DNA from: Nitrospirota bacterium
Lineage (GTDB): Bacteria; Nitrospirota; Nitrospiria; Nitrospirales; UBA8639
Direction: 5' to 3'
Assembly: GCA_029864405.1 (NCBI GenBank)
Contig: JAOTTP010000001.1
Coordinates: 62,001-126,000 of the forward strand
Length of the DNA stretch: 64,000 nt
In this document: positions 53,070-62,860 of the stretch, piece by piece
Numbering within the stretch: the stretch's first letter is position 1
How the letters are laid out: each line of letters opens with the position of its first letter
Notes under the pieces: model-generated
What the model was told of the DNA's origin: nothing
The model's database searches: none
The model's input: the letters and a program-made list of their open reading frames with translations, nothing else
Program-made: the position numbers and the translations under genes

Positions 53070-55128
53070 TGGGTATCCTGGTTGGTGGCGTCTCTTTCGA
53101 TGACATGTCATCCAACACCGCTGTGGCAGCTGAACGAATCGTATGTTCCAATTCTGGAGAACGGGTTTTTAATTCCCGGATTTCGGCGAGTAGTGTGGCG
53201 GCTTCACCGGATTTCCCCATATGTTCGAGCGAGGCCGCTAACCGGTACTTGGCCCATGTGTGCAAGGCCGCTGGCGCATCGAAGGCCAGGGCTTGATCGT
53301 ACAGACGCTGGGCTTCGACATAGTCGCCTTGATCAAACATGGCATCCCCCAAGCGGAGGACATCGGAAACCTGAGTGGGTTCGATAGACACCACCTGTCG
53401 CATATCTTGAACCACTGACTCCATCTGCCCAAGCGCTCGATAGGCACGTGCCCGATTCCTGAGCACATAGCGTTGTCCCACTTCTCCGTCCACGTGCTGT
53501 AGGGCCGCCGAGAAATCCCGAATGGCTTCTGCATACCGTTTGTCAGTGAAGGCTTCCATGCCGAGGGCGGTCTCCACTTGTCCTCGCCCTTGGCCCTTGG
53601 GAAACTCCTGGAGATAGGACGCCCCCGCGTCTCGCACCAATGAACCGTTGCCCTGCTCTTGAGCGACCACAACCTGCTGAAGGCGAATGTCTTCCCGGAG
53701 CGGACTGTTGGGGTACTCCTTTAAGAGTTGGTCATACCAATGCCAGGCTTCTGCAGGAAGATGCACCTGCTGATAGGTCTGCGCCACCATCAAGAGACGC
53801 TCCCGTTCCAATGGCACCAGCTGAAACGCGTCTTGATGGTCCGCGTGAAACTTGAGTAACGGCACCCAGGCTTTCCGATCATAGAACGAGCCAATCTGAT
53901 GCTGTAACAACCGCGCGAGTCGATCTTGCCCCTCCTGACGCCTCGTATCTGACGAGGCCGCGATAATGAGGCGGGTGAAAGTCTGAACCGCATTAGCGTA
54001 GTCCCCTAACGCCTGATAGGCTTGCCCCATCCACAGCAGGCTTTCATCAGCCACGTCGCTTTCAAGGGCATGACTTAACGCACCGGCGGTTTCCAGAACA
54101 TAATCCCACGAGAGCGAGAGGTATATTTCCAAATCATCAAATCGATGGTAAACCCTGGCCCAGTCTTCCTTGGCATGATCCTGCGAGACAAAGGCCACGA
54201 CCCATCTGGTGAGTGCGGCCTGCCCGCGTCGACCGGGCTCCTGATCCGGAAATTGTTGTCGGGCGTGATCCGCAAAATACAAGGCCAGATATTCATGCCC
54301 CTCTTGCCGTAATTTTTCTGATATTTTGTTGAGGGCCATCCCAGCTGTTTCCTGATGCGGATGGAGATTGACAGTCAACAAAAATCTGGATATCGCCGTG
54401 GCGGGATTTCCCACGGCGAGTTCCGTTAATCCATACTGATACGATGACTCCGCAGACTGGCGAATGAGTTCAGGCCTTTCGGCTTCCACCACCCGATACC
54501 AATAGTAGGCTTGCTTCCAAGCCTTAGCCATGGCCGTGGCATCGGCCAACCCTAATGCACCCTTTACGCGATGGGCACTCCACTTGGGTTCTTCCACCAC
54601 TCGTCTGAGGATCAGTGCTGCCTCCAAATATTGCCTATTGCTCAGATACCCTAGACCGGCTTCAACCATGACTCCTCCCGCTAACGGGTGTTCAGGATAG
54701 GACCGGAGAAATTCTTCGAATATCCCGCTGGCTTCTGAAAACCATCCAGCCTCCCAATACACATCCCCCATGGCACAAAGGGCCCATGGGGCATACACAC
54801 TGTCGGGATCACTAGTTTTCATGGCCTGTAACCGCTCAATACGTTGAAAATTTTCTCTGCCTGGTTCATCCGAATGATCAGGAAGAGAGGCCATGACCCA
54901 ACGGGTCCCTTCTGCAAATTGTCCATCTTCCTGTTCATGCAAATAGGTGGCAAACATGTCTCGCGCGTCCAAGAGTTGTCCCGCGTACATCGCATCCTGT
55001 CCGTGTTGAATAATCTCCGGCATAACCATGTCGCGGGAAACGTACCAGGAAAAATCAGAACAGGGGCCTCCCATAACCGTGCTGGGCCAAATGACACACG
55101 ACAGGGCAATCCAAGTAAATTTCCTCAC
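53050..55128 (-). CDS. Exported TPR-repeat protein of unknown function
   Basis: About 692 residues (GTG 55128; a TTG at 55167 would add 13). A signal peptide (RKFTWIALSCVIWPSTVMGG) is followed by about 15 TPR-like repeats covering the rest, for instance GDVYWEAGWFSEASGIFEEF, GQAYQALGDYANAVQTFTRL and GDAMFDQGDYVEAQRLYDQA. No catalytic domain is seen. It is probably a periplasmic or outer-membrane scaffold. It is co-transcribed with the FlrB/FlrC-like pair (overlap with the kinase) and has a possible sigma54 promoter, so it may take part in flagellar placement or sheath/collar assembly; this is inference only. Confidence 0.82.
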   Translation of the reverse strand: MRKFTWIALSCVIWPSTVMGGPCSDFSWYVSRDMVMPEIIQHGQDAMYAGQLLDARDMFATYLHEQEDGQFAEGTRWVMASLPDHSDEPGRENFQRIERLQAMKTSDPDSVYAPWALCAMGDVYWEAGWFSEASGIFEEFLRSYPEHPLAGGVMVEAGLGYLSNRQYLEAALILRRVVEEPKWSAHRVKGALGLADATAMAKAWKQAYYWYRVVEAERPELIRQSAESSYQYGLTELAVGNPATAISRFLLTVNLHPHQETAGMALNKISEKLRQEGHEYLALYFADHARQQFPDQEPGRRGQAALTRWVVAFVSQDHAKEDWARVYHRFDDLEIYLSLSWDYVLETAGALSHALESDVADESLLWMGQAYQALGDYANAVQTFTRLIIAASSDTRRQEGQDRLARLLQHQIGSFYDRKAWVPLLKFHADHQDAFQLVPLERERLLMVAQTYQQVHLPAEAWHWYDQLLKEYPNSPLREDIRLQQVVVAQEQGNGSLVRDAGASYLQEFPKGQGRGQVETALGMEAFTDKRYAEAIRDFSAALQHVDGEVGQRYVLRNRARAYRALGQMESVVQDMRQVVSIEPTQVSDVLRLGDAMFDQGDYVEAQRLYDQALAFDAPAALHTWAKYRLAASLEHMGKSGEAATLLAEIRELKTRSPELEHTIRSAATAVLDDMSSKETPPTRIPNAPIKS

Positions 55129-55162
55129 TTTTGGTTTGTGCTCCAACCTGCTGAACGTATTC

Positions 55163-55178
55163 AGCAAAAATTAGACCG
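55163..55178 (-). promoter_or_regulatory. Possible sigma54 promoter of the TPR gene
   Basis: On the minus strand CGGTCTA-ATTT-TTGCT: GG and GC have exact spacing and the -12 box is good, but the -24 box is poor. Transcription would begin near 55152, just before GGAG and the GTG start at 55128. Confidence 0.35.
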
Positions 55179-55366
55179 GAGTCATTCTTGCCGAGGGCAA
55201 AAAATCGACACCAGGGTTTTCGTTGAAAAACCAGGAAGTTTTGGGAGGACACCGACGAACGGACAATATTGCCGCCGTCAAGGAGTTGACGGAATGGTCA
55301 GAACCTCAGGCTGGTTCGGAGAGGAAATGCGAGAACAGGGTAGGAATGGCCAGGCGTCTTCGATCG

Positions 55367-56827
55367 TTATACGTCGGCCAGATCTTCCGATGGCGCCGCA
55401 CGTTGTGCGACCACTTCGGCCAGGGACTTCTTTTTTAATTTTTCAATGAGGGTAGTGCGATTGATTTGCAGGAGACGCGCCGCTTTACTTTTGACCCAAT
55501 TGGTTCGCTCAAGGGCCTCAAGAATCAGCCGATTTTCAAATTCCTCAACCGTTCTGGACAGATCCATCCCTGCCACTGGAATCGCCGCAGGCATGGTGGG
55601 GAGATGGGAAGGTGGTAATCGCCGGATTTTCTCCGGCAAATCTTCTGGGACAATCACCCCGCGCCGTTTTAAAATAGCAATCCGCTCAACAATATTCCCG
55701 AGTTCACGAACGTTTCCCGGCCAGGGATATTCACATAAGAGGCTCATCGCGTCATCAGCCACACCGGTGAGCTCCGCTTTCCGCCGATCATTGAACATCT
55801 TGATGAAGTGCTGGAGTAAGAGCGGGATATCTTCGACGCGTTGACGGAGAGGAGGAACAAGAACCGGCACCACATTTAACCGATAAAACAGATCTTCCCG
55901 AAATTGTTTCGCCGCGACCAGGCTTTCAAGATCCTGATTGGTGGCAGCAATGACGCGGGCATCCGATTTATAGGTTCGAGTTCCCCCCACTCGTTCAAAC
56001 GTACGCTCCTGTAGGACGCGAAGAAGTTTGACCTGGAGCGGAGGACTCAGATCACCGATTTCATCAAGGAAAATTGTCCCTCCGGTCGCCAGCTCAAATC
56101 GTCCGACTCGTGACGCCACCGCTCCGGTAAACGCACCTTTCTCATGACCGAACAATTCACTTTCTAATAACGCCTCGGGAATCGCTCCGCAATTGACGGG
56201 AATCAGGCTCCCCTGGCGCCGCGTGCTATGACAATGGATGGTTTGGGCAATCAATTCTTTGCCCGTTCCACTTTCTCCTAAAATAAGCACGGTACTATCG
56301 GTATCCGCCACGCAATCGATCAGCTGAAACACCTCTTGCATCACCTGACTGGAGCTAATAAGTTTTCCTAAACTAAATTGCCCCTTGACGGTTTTCTTGA
56401 GTTCGACATTCTCGTCCTGAAGGCACTTGACCCGCAAGGCACTGGCAATGGTGGCGCTCAGGACATCCATTGAAAAGGGTTTGGAGAGGAAATCGAAGGC
56501 GCCGGCCTTAATCGCTTTCACCGCCATCTCCACCGACCCATATCCCGTCATGACAATCGTGACAGGATGATTGGGCAGTTGCATGATACGCTGAACTAAC
56601 TCAATCCCGTTGATATCGGGGATCATGACGTCGGTCAAGACAATATCGAACTGGGAGGACTCCGCCAGAGCCAAGGCGTCACTCCCCGACTCCGTGTCCA
56701 CGACCTGATGTCCTTCATCCTCCAGCTGCAACTTGATGGACTCCCGCACATCCACTTCATCTTCAACCAGCAGGATCCTGGCAACCTGAGTTGCGATAGC
56801 TGATTCAGCAGAATCGAACGCATCCAT
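55367..56827 (-). CDS. NtrC-family sigma54-dependent response regulator
   Basis: About 486 residues. Receiver ([13 protein letters not shown], acceptor Asp in [12 protein letters not shown], Lys in LSKPF), AAA+ domain ([41 protein letters not shown]) and a Fis-type HTH ([20 protein letters not shown]). It can activate sigma54 promoters. No kinase gene is adjacent; the gene after it on the minus strand is the TPR gene. ATG 56827 follows GGGAGG; a longer frame to 56860 is less likely. It may be the upper-tier regulator of the flagellar genes (FlrA/FleQ-like role), but this is not shown by sequence. Confidence 0.9.
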   Translation of the reverse strand: MDAFDSAESAIATQVARILLVEDEVDVRESIKLQLEDEGHQVVDTESGSDALALAESSQFDIVLTDVMIPDINGIELVQRIMQLPNHPVTIVMTGYGSVEMAVKAIKAGAFDFLSKPFSMDVLSATIASALRVKCLQDENVELKKTVKGQFSLGKLISSSQVMQEVFQLIDCVADTDSTVLILGESGTGKELIAQTIHCHSTRRQGSLIPVNCGAIPEALLESELFGHEKGAFTGAVASRVGRFELATGGTIFLDEIGDLSPPLQVKLLRVLQERTFERVGGTRTYKSDARVIAATNQDLESLVAAKQFREDLFYRLNVVPVLVPPLRQRVEDIPLLLQHFIKMFNDRRKAELTGVADDAMSLLCEYPWPGNVRELGNIVERIAILKRRGVIVPEDLPEKIRRLPPSHLPTMPAAIPVAGMDLSRTVEEFENRLILEALERTNWVKSKAARLLQINRTTLIEKLKKKSLAEVVAQRAAPSEDLADV

Positions 56828-56893
56828 GAATGACCTCCCTCTCAGCCCGTGTAAACACACATCCCGTTGACCCGGTTGTGCGGTGAAGGAACA

Positions 56894-56922
56894 TAGCTAC
56901 CCCATTTGACGGGGAAGGTCAA
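56894..56922 (-). promoter_or_regulatory. Possible sigma70 promoter of the NtrC-type regulator
   Basis: On the minus strand TTGACC, 17 nt, TAGCTA. The spacer contains the palindrome CCCCGTCAAATGGGG, a possible operator. It is about 70 nt before the ATG at 56827. Confidence 0.35.
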
Positions 56923-57120
56923 GGGTTGTCTTCTAAATTGCACCGATCGTTGCAGAGTCCCTGCCCCTCTCTCCTTGAAAAATTCGAGGGGACCCAGCGT
57001 CCCCCATGGACGGTCACGACCGTTGCTTCCAAGGGCTCATTTAAGAAATACGCAAGACGTTCCGACAAGAATACGTAGGCGCAAACGGAAGGAACACCTA
57101 ACGGAGAGTCTCGGTTTCCC

Positions 57121-57348
57121 ATGGACACACCACCGATTCCACAGCCTGCACCCATGCCGATCTTCATTCTCTTTGATACCCAAACCGGGTACCTCTATGG
57201 TCACCTCTTTGCGACCGGGCCGGAAGATCCCTTTCTGCAAGAAGTCATTGACTGGTGGAGCCACTACTGCTCAAACACGCCCATTGGGGTGGATTACCCA
57301 GGCGTGACCAAACACCCCCAAATGGCCAGCAGTCTTTCCTCCAATTAA
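57121..57348 (+). CDS. Possible small protein, 75 residues
   Basis: The only plausible plus-strand gene in the window. MPIFILFDTQTGYLYGHLFA and DPFLQEVIDWWSHYCSNTP have a protein-like composition with many aromatic residues, but I recognise no family. The ribosome binding site is weak (GGAGAG about 12 nt before the ATG). It is convergent with the secreted protein gene, whose stop is at 57349. It may be a chance frame. Confidence 0.35.
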   Translation: MDTPPIPQPAPMPIFILFDTQTGYLYGHLFATGPEDPFLQEVIDWWSHYCSNTPIGVDYPGVTKHPQMASSLSSN

Positions 57349-57993
57349 TCAGGGCAACACTGCCCAAATCGCTAAGCCGGACCGAAACACCAGCAGCAGC
57401 CCTGACAAGTGAATGATCACAACATTGTCATTGACTTGTATATGTTGAATCGCATTGCCGGATGGAAGGTCTTGTGAAAAAAACCCTCCGGTCAACGCAG
57501 AAAATCCCACTGCGCGTCGATTGGTAAGAACGACTCCCACATTTTCATCAACGACACTCTTCACCAAGGTCTCTCCCGCTCCCCACGAGTCTCGTTTCCA
57601 ACGACCAAGATCACTTTGAAAACCATACACCGACTCACGGCCTTGGACAATAATCATTCGGGGGGTAACCGTCCATGTGACCACCTGCTCCGAAGAGGAA
57701 AGATTCATCTCGACCCACCGTTGCAGCCGACCTGAAAACCCCAGCAACCGTTTGGTTGTCTCGACATATCCGGTCACCCCTTTGGTCTCCACCACCAGCA
57801 CCTCTTCCCCCGACGATAACACCTGCCTGGCAATTCCCTCGCCAGAGGTGATCCCAAACAGCTGTCCCCTTGCTGACGTGATGCTGACCTGATCGGTGAC
57901 GACTTCTTGCGACCAGGCATGAAGAGGCCAGACAACCAAGCTCAACAGAACCATGATCAGCACAGAGCGCATGCGCAGAGACATGATCAGCAT
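57349..57993 (-). CDS. Secreted protein of unknown function
   Basis: 214 residues with a signal peptide (RSVLIMVLLSLVVWPLHAWS, cleavage after AWS-QE). The mature part (about 185 residues) is rich in Val/Gly/Ser and reads like a run of beta strands with five or six short similar blocks (ARGQLFGITSG, GRLQRWVEMNL, ESVYGFQSDLGRW, RRAVGFSALTGGFF), suggesting a beta-propeller-like fold. It starts 6 nt after the lptD stop and is therefore probably co-transcribed with lptD. I recognise no family. Confidence 0.75.
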   Translation of the reverse strand: MLIMSLRMRSVLIMVLLSLVVWPLHAWSQEVVTDQVSITSARGQLFGITSGEGIARQVLSSGEEVLVVETKGVTGYVETTKRLLGFSGRLQRWVEMNLSSSEQVVTWTVTPRMIIVQGRESVYGFQSDLGRWKRDSWGAGETLVKSVVDENVGVVLTNRRAVGFSALTGGFFSQDLPSGNAIQHIQVNDNVVIIHLSGLLLVFRSGLAIWAVLP

Positions 57994-57999
57994 GACCGG

Positions 58000-60297
58000 T
58001 TACCGATAGTCCCAGGGGATGCCGCGTTCTCCGACCATAATGGGGCCCAAAATTAACTTCATTAATTGTGTCCCATTTCCTTGGGTCCCCCACAACCCAG
58101 TCAAGCTGATGAGAAATTCGAATTGTGAGCGGTCAGGAAGCCGTGAATACGTCAGACCAAGTGAAAAGCATCGGCAAGGATTTTGGTACAGCCCGACAAC
58201 ATCCCATTCAGCCGTCGTCCCTGTCCGGAAGTCATGATACCACTTCGTGCCCAGGGTCACACCGTGCGGTAACCGCACGCCACCACCGGCCGTCAGATAA
58301 ATAATTTCCGCGGCGGGCGCTAACACCTCATTAAAGGAGACGGGGTTCCAAATATCTCCCCGACGGACTCTCGCCCCCGCTTTCGTATACCGCTGGCCAA
58401 TGGTCACATACCACGTCTGTTGGCTTTGGATGAGCGCGTCGGTGTTCATTTGAGTGAAATCTTTTTTGTTCGGATCGTAGAAGGCATCCACCTTCAGATT
58501 GAATGCCGAGAGGAACCGTGTGGAATCGACCGGTGTATGGAAATGTCCTCGTGTCCATATATCCGAAAATCTAGAGGCCAACGTCGGCGGATTGGCCACA
58601 TGATAGCTTTGGGCAAACAACAGATCCAACCAGGTATTGGAAGCCCCGCCGCCAATTTGGCTTAAACGATTTTTCAAGGAATACGTCACCAGACTTTTTT
58701 GAATTAAATCATCTACCGCATCAACCTTGACTAATTCGGCCTGTTTCGTCTGCGGCACATACTCATAAATCACATTCGGTTCTATCGAATGCCGCAGCCA
58801 ATTCCCCTCGCCAAGCGAAAACCGTTTTGACACATTCGTGAACAATTCAGCGCCAAGCCAGAAGGTTTCACGATGTTGTGCTGATTTCTCCGTGAGCCCA
58901 CGTGTATAGCCCACTTCACGAAATTTCATCTGAGGACGAAATCCCAATGTGTGCCCCAGATGAAGCCCTTCCATCGAAAGTCCCGGCAAAAAGTCCACCC
59001 GACCGACATCGAATCCCTTCTCCCGGAAAAAATGCACGGTGGTCGTCTCGGCCGTGAGCGATACCGGACTGCCAAAGAGGTCGGGGTTCACGAACCGATG
59101 ACCGATTTCAGGTAACCGTTGGAAGGTCGTATTGCCACCTGCACTTAACGGCTGAATATATTGCCCCAACAGATAGAGCGCCCCATGATCAAGGCGTTGC
59201 AAGAGCGTGAGATTGGACTCCTGGCTGGGTAGGGCGCGTTGAGTGGCAGAAGTGCTCAAATTTTGCAGGACCGTTCGGTCAGTCGAATAATTGGCAAGAA
59301 TTCGTAAAGACAAATCACGAGAGAATTGCTGGGCATGAGCCCCTCGAATTTCACCTCGACCACGATTTTGGTCGGTATCATAGAGTGACCTTACCAGCCA
59401 CCTTCCCTTTGTGTGCTGATTCCAGGCATAGCGATATTCGAGATCTGCGCCTCCTCCTCGCTGCGTTAATATTTGCGGGGAAATGGTGACATCATTACTG
59501 GGATTGATCGCCCAAAAAAACCCTTGTCTATATTTGAAACCCAGCTTCGTATCGTACCCGGTGGTGGGGAATAACAATCCGGTTTTCCGAGAGGCGCCAA
59601 GCGGATACCGAAAGGTAGGAAGCGGGAGTACCGGCACATCGTTCACATTGAACCACACCCCTTTGCCAAATAAACTGTCCTCATATTCCACATCGATATC
59701 ATCAAAGTTAAATCGCCAGGCAGGAATCTCGCCATCCTTGGCATCGCAATTGGTAAAAGAACCTTCCTTGACCCGATAATGGGTTTCGGAAAATCGCTGA
59801 AGGCGTCGCCCCGTGATAAAGGAATTCTGCTCCTTCCAGAAAATATTGCCGTCTGTGATCACGCCCGCTTCAGTATTGAGATTGAGCTCGAGGTGTTCCG
59901 ACCAGATATCAGTTTGTTCATCCCGTAAATGCACATGCCCACGTGCCGTAAGACGTCCCGTGAGCTTTTGAAGTGTGGCTTCATCCGCGTTTAAATGAAT
60001 GGGGCCACGGGTGACATCCACAGCCCCGGTGGCGTGATATTCTTCCCGATCACGATCATATTCAATCCGGTCGGCGTTTAAAGCAACGGGGATTCCCTTT
60101 GGCGTGGGTTCGGCGAGGACCTCCTGTGGTGAGGATTCGGCTGGGAGTCCCTCGGATTCCACAACAAGAGAATCCGGTTGTCCGTGCACGGTTTCGCCCA
60201 CTACCAACATCGTCAAAAAGATGAGTCCACCGATCAGCAACCCATGAGATCGACCCGAGAGAACATGCCGTCCTCCTCCCACGCCGGCACGCGTCAC
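58000..60297 (-). CDS. lptD: LPS-assembly outer-membrane protein LptD
   Basis: About 765 residues. Signal sequence with hydrophobic core LLIGGLIFLTMLVVG, an OstA-type N-terminal domain (about 65-165: ALNADRIEYDRDREEYHATG, GRLTARGHVHLRDEQTDIWS), then the beta-barrel domain with EGSFTNCDAKDGEIPAWRF and VPVLPLPTFRYPLG, typical of LptD. It inserts LPS into the outer leaflet with LptE. GTG 60297 overlaps the folC stop (GTGA). Its presence shows a diderm cell with LPS. Confidence 0.92.
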   Translation of the reverse strand: MTRAGVGGGRHVLSGRSHGLLIGGLIFLTMLVVGETVHGQPDSLVVESEGLPAESSPQEVLAEPTPKGIPVALNADRIEYDRDREEYHATGAVDVTRGPIHLNADEATLQKLTGRLTARGHVHLRDEQTDIWSEHLELNLNTEAGVITDGNIFWKEQNSFITGRRLQRFSETHYRVKEGSFTNCDAKDGEIPAWRFNFDDIDVEYEDSLFGKGVWFNVNDVPVLPLPTFRYPLGASRKTGLLFPTTGYDTKLGFKYRQGFFWAINPSNDVTISPQILTQRGGGADLEYRYAWNQHTKGRWLVRSLYDTDQNRGRGEIRGAHAQQFSRDLSLRILANYSTDRTVLQNLSTSATQRALPSQESNLTLLQRLDHGALYLLGQYIQPLSAGGNTTFQRLPEIGHRFVNPDLFGSPVSLTAETTTVHFFREKGFDVGRVDFLPGLSMEGLHLGHTLGFRPQMKFREVGYTRGLTEKSAQHRETFWLGAELFTNVSKRFSLGEGNWLRHSIEPNVIYEYVPQTKQAELVKVDAVDDLIQKSLVTYSLKNRLSQIGGGASNTWLDLLFAQSYHVANPPTLASRFSDIWTRGHFHTPVDSTRFLSAFNLKVDAFYDPNKKDFTQMNTDALIQSQQTWYVTIGQRYTKAGARVRRGDIWNPVSFNEVLAPAAEIIYLTAGGGVRLPHGVTLGTKWYHDFRTGTTAEWDVVGLYQNPCRCFSLGLTYSRLPDRSQFEFLISLTGLWGTQGNGTQLMKLILGPIMVGERGIPWDYR

Positions 60298-61628
60298 GTC
60301 GGGAAACCCGACTGAGTCAGACGATTGAGCACCTCCCCAACCAGGAACAACGACCCGGTCACACAGATCACGTCTGAGGGATTCGCGATGTCTTTGGCCT
60401 GGCAAACGGCCTCCCATGAATCTGCGAGTAGACACGGAACCAGATCAACGCAATCGACGGCTTGCTTGAGCTCATCCACCGACGCAGCCCTTTCCATCCG
60501 TGGCTGGGTGAGAATCAATTGGTCAACAAGAGGGAAAAAGACACGCAAAAATCCTTGAAGATTCTTGTCGCGCATCATCCCAACCACCAAAATGAGTTTT
60601 CGTCCCGCGCCATCATGAATTTGTGAGTGGAGAAAGTCAAATAACACTTGCGCACCCGCAAGATTGTGCGCGCCATCCACAATGATAAGGGGATCTCGAT
60701 ACACGACTTCTAAACGGCCTCTCCATCTGACGTCTTGCAAACCGGTCCGGATGGCCGACGGCGAAATAGGGAATGGGCCATCGACGGCCGTTTCCAATAC
60801 CGCCAGAGCATTCGTGGCATTGACCATCTGATGGCGGCCGAGCAAATTCGTCTGTAATCCCGGAATCGTCCATCGCAGCCCTTCATAGGTAAATGTCGTC
60901 GCGCTAGTTTCCAGAAGGGAAAACTCCTGACCCATCCGAAAGCACGGTGCCAGCCATTTCCGGGCCTGAGTCTCAAAAATCTGGAGAATATTTCTCGGCA
61001 TCGGACCCAACACCACCGGAGTCTGTTGAGTAATAATTCCTGCTTTCTCCTGCGCAATCGCCTGAATGGAGTCCCCCAAATACGCTTCATGATCGAAACC
61101 AATCCCCGTAATCAGAACACCGATGGGGTTCAACACATTTGTGGCATCAAACCGCCCACCCATGCCGACTTCCACCACCGCAATGTCCACTTGCTGATTC
61201 CTAAAATGCAGAAAAGCCAGCGCGGTCGTGAATTCAAAAAAGGTGAGTGTTGTGAGCGGATTGGCCGTTCGCCGAATCTGCTCGATCAAGGCGCAGACCG
61301 CTTCTTCTGAAATGTCTGCTCCCTGAACCCGTATGCGCTCTCGGAAATCAATCAGATGTGGTGAAGTATACAGACCAACCCGATAGCCGCTTACCTGAAG
61401 GATACTGGCCAACATGGCTGAGGAAGACCCTTTTCCGTTCGTGCCGGCAACATGAAGCGTGGCATACCGACGCTGAGGATTGCCCAGCCGGTCAAGAATA
61501 TCGGTAATGGCCTCCAGGCCTAGCTTGATGCCAAATCGATGCAAGGAAAAGAGATAATCGAGGGTTTCTGGATAGGTAGCCACGGGAGTCAGGGAACTGG
61601 GCAGGAGGGAACAGGGCAAGGAGGTCAA
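60294..61628 (-). CDS. folC: Folylpolyglutamate/dihydrofolate synthase FolC
   Basis: 444 residues. Mur-ligase-type enzyme with the P-loop HVAGTNGKGSSSAML, YTSPHLIDFRERI, FFEFTTALAFLHF, and VEVGMGGRFDATN. It adds glutamate to folates and, in the bifunctional form, makes dihydrofolate. It is followed by lptD with a 4-nt overlap and preceded by accD, an order common in several phyla. The start is a TTG at 61628; GTG 61583 is an alternative. Confidence 0.94.
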   Translation of the reverse strand: MTSLPCSLLPSSLTPVATYPETLDYLFSLHRFGIKLGLEAITDILDRLGNPQRRYATLHVAGTNGKGSSSAMLASILQVSGYRVGLYTSPHLIDFRERIRVQGADISEEAVCALIEQIRRTANPLTTLTFFEFTTALAFLHFRNQQVDIAVVEVGMGGRFDATNVLNPIGVLITGIGFDHEAYLGDSIQAIAQEKAGIITQQTPVVLGPMPRNILQIFETQARKWLAPCFRMGQEFSLLETSATTFTYEGLRWTIPGLQTNLLGRHQMVNATNALAVLETAVDGPFPISPSAIRTGLQDVRWRGRLEVVYRDPLIIVDGAHNLAGAQVLFDFLHSQIHDGAGRKLILVVGMMRDKNLQGFLRVFFPLVDQLILTQPRMERAASVDELKQAVDCVDLVPCLLADSWEAVCQAKDIANPSDVICVTGSLFLVGEVLNRLTQSGFPT

Positions 61629-61733
61629 AGGTCAATGATCATTACAACGCATGCCTCTGGCCCTTGATGAGCTAGAGAATCGTGAATACTATTGAGGCCA
61701 GCCCAGGAAAGAGAGAGCCGAGCCTTTCAGATG

Positions 61734-62591
61734 TTATACCGAAGAAGAAACTTCTGCGCCACAATGTGCGAGCAATATTTTCAGAGTCGCCTTGAGGGTT
61801 TTTCGTTCCACGATATGATCAACCATGCCATGTTCCAACAAAAACTCGGCACGTTGGAAACCTTCCGGCAAATGCTCTTTGATCGTTTGTTCAATAACCC
61901 GTGGGCCAGCAAACCCAATCAGCGCCTTCGGTTCCGCCAGAATGATATCCCCTAACATCCCGACACTGGCGGTGACCCCTCCAAAGGTCGGATCGGTTAA
62001 TAGGACAACATATGGAATTCGAGCCTCTTGCAATTTCGCCAAGGCTGATGCCGTTTTCGCCATTTGCATGAGTGACAAGGTCCCCTCTTGCATCCGTGCC
62101 CCACCGGAAGTCGTGACCAACAAAAAGGGCATGTGCTCTGTCAGCGCATGATCGATGGCTCGACAGATTTTCTCGCCCACCACCGATCCCATGCTGCCAC
62201 CCATAAATGAAAAGTCAAAAATTCCAAGCGCAACGGGCTTCCCGGCAATTCGGCACCGCCCAGTCAGAATCGCTTCTTTTTTTCCTGTTTTTTCCTGAGC
62301 CTTTTTGATGCGCTTGCGGTACGGCAACGTGTCGACAAACTGCAAGGGATCCCCTGGGACTAAATCTGCGTCCCATTCCTCGAAGGAACCAGGATCGGCG
62401 ATCAACTCTAAGCGTTCCTCAACCGACAGTGGAAAATGGTATTGGCATTTCGGGCAGACGTTTAAATTGCGCTCAACCTCGCGTTTAAAAATAATGGCGC
62501 GACACACCGCACATTTGACCCACATCCCTTCCACTATTTTAATGGACGTACCTTCTGCGTCAGCGCTTTTATTCCGTTTAAACCATCCCAT
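61734..62591 (-). CDS. accD: Acetyl-CoA carboxylase carboxyltransferase subunit beta
   Basis: 285 residues. The N-terminal zinc ribbon (CAVCRAIIF and VCPKCQYHF) and the carboxyltransferase core (GRCRIAGKPVALGIFDFSFM, GSMGSVVGEKICRA, TTSGGARMQEG) match AccD. With AccA it carboxylates acetyl-CoA from carboxybiotin in fatty-acid synthesis. ATG 62591 (MGWFKRNK). It is 105 nt upstream of folC. Confidence 0.96.
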   Translation of the reverse strand: MGWFKRNKSADAEGTSIKIVEGMWVKCAVCRAIIFKREVERNLNVCPKCQYHFPLSVEERLELIADPGSFEEWDADLVPGDPLQFVDTLPYRKRIKKAQEKTGKKEAILTGRCRIAGKPVALGIFDFSFMGGSMGSVVGEKICRAIDHALTEHMPFLLVTTSGGARMQEGTLSLMQMAKTASALAKLQEARIPYVVLLTDPTFGGVTASVGMLGDIILAEPKALIGFAGPRVIEQTIKEHLPEGFQRAEFLLEHGMVDHIVERKTLKATLKILLAHCGAEVSSSV

Positions 62592-62860
62592 AGATCAGTC
62601 TATCCTTAAGCTTCTCTCATGAATGCATCGCACGCGAACCTACATCCCGGTCTGGCTGTGAGAGAGAAAATGCGAGAAAGGCAGGGAAAGGACACAACAA
62701 GAAATCATCGACTCCGACACAGTCTTCAGTCACGACAGGACAATAGCATAGGGAGGTTGAACCGGCAAGAATCCCTTCGAGAAGAAGCCCACCCCCGCAG
62801 ACTATTCTGGAGGATCAGCAGAGAGATGACGCGACACGGAACAATGAGAAACCGAGGGGA
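62592..62860 (+). other. Intergenic region, nothing recognised
   Basis: 269 bp between the moaA stop and the accD ATG. A purine-rich stretch, but no heptad repeat, terminator or credible gene on either strand. Confidence 0.45.
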
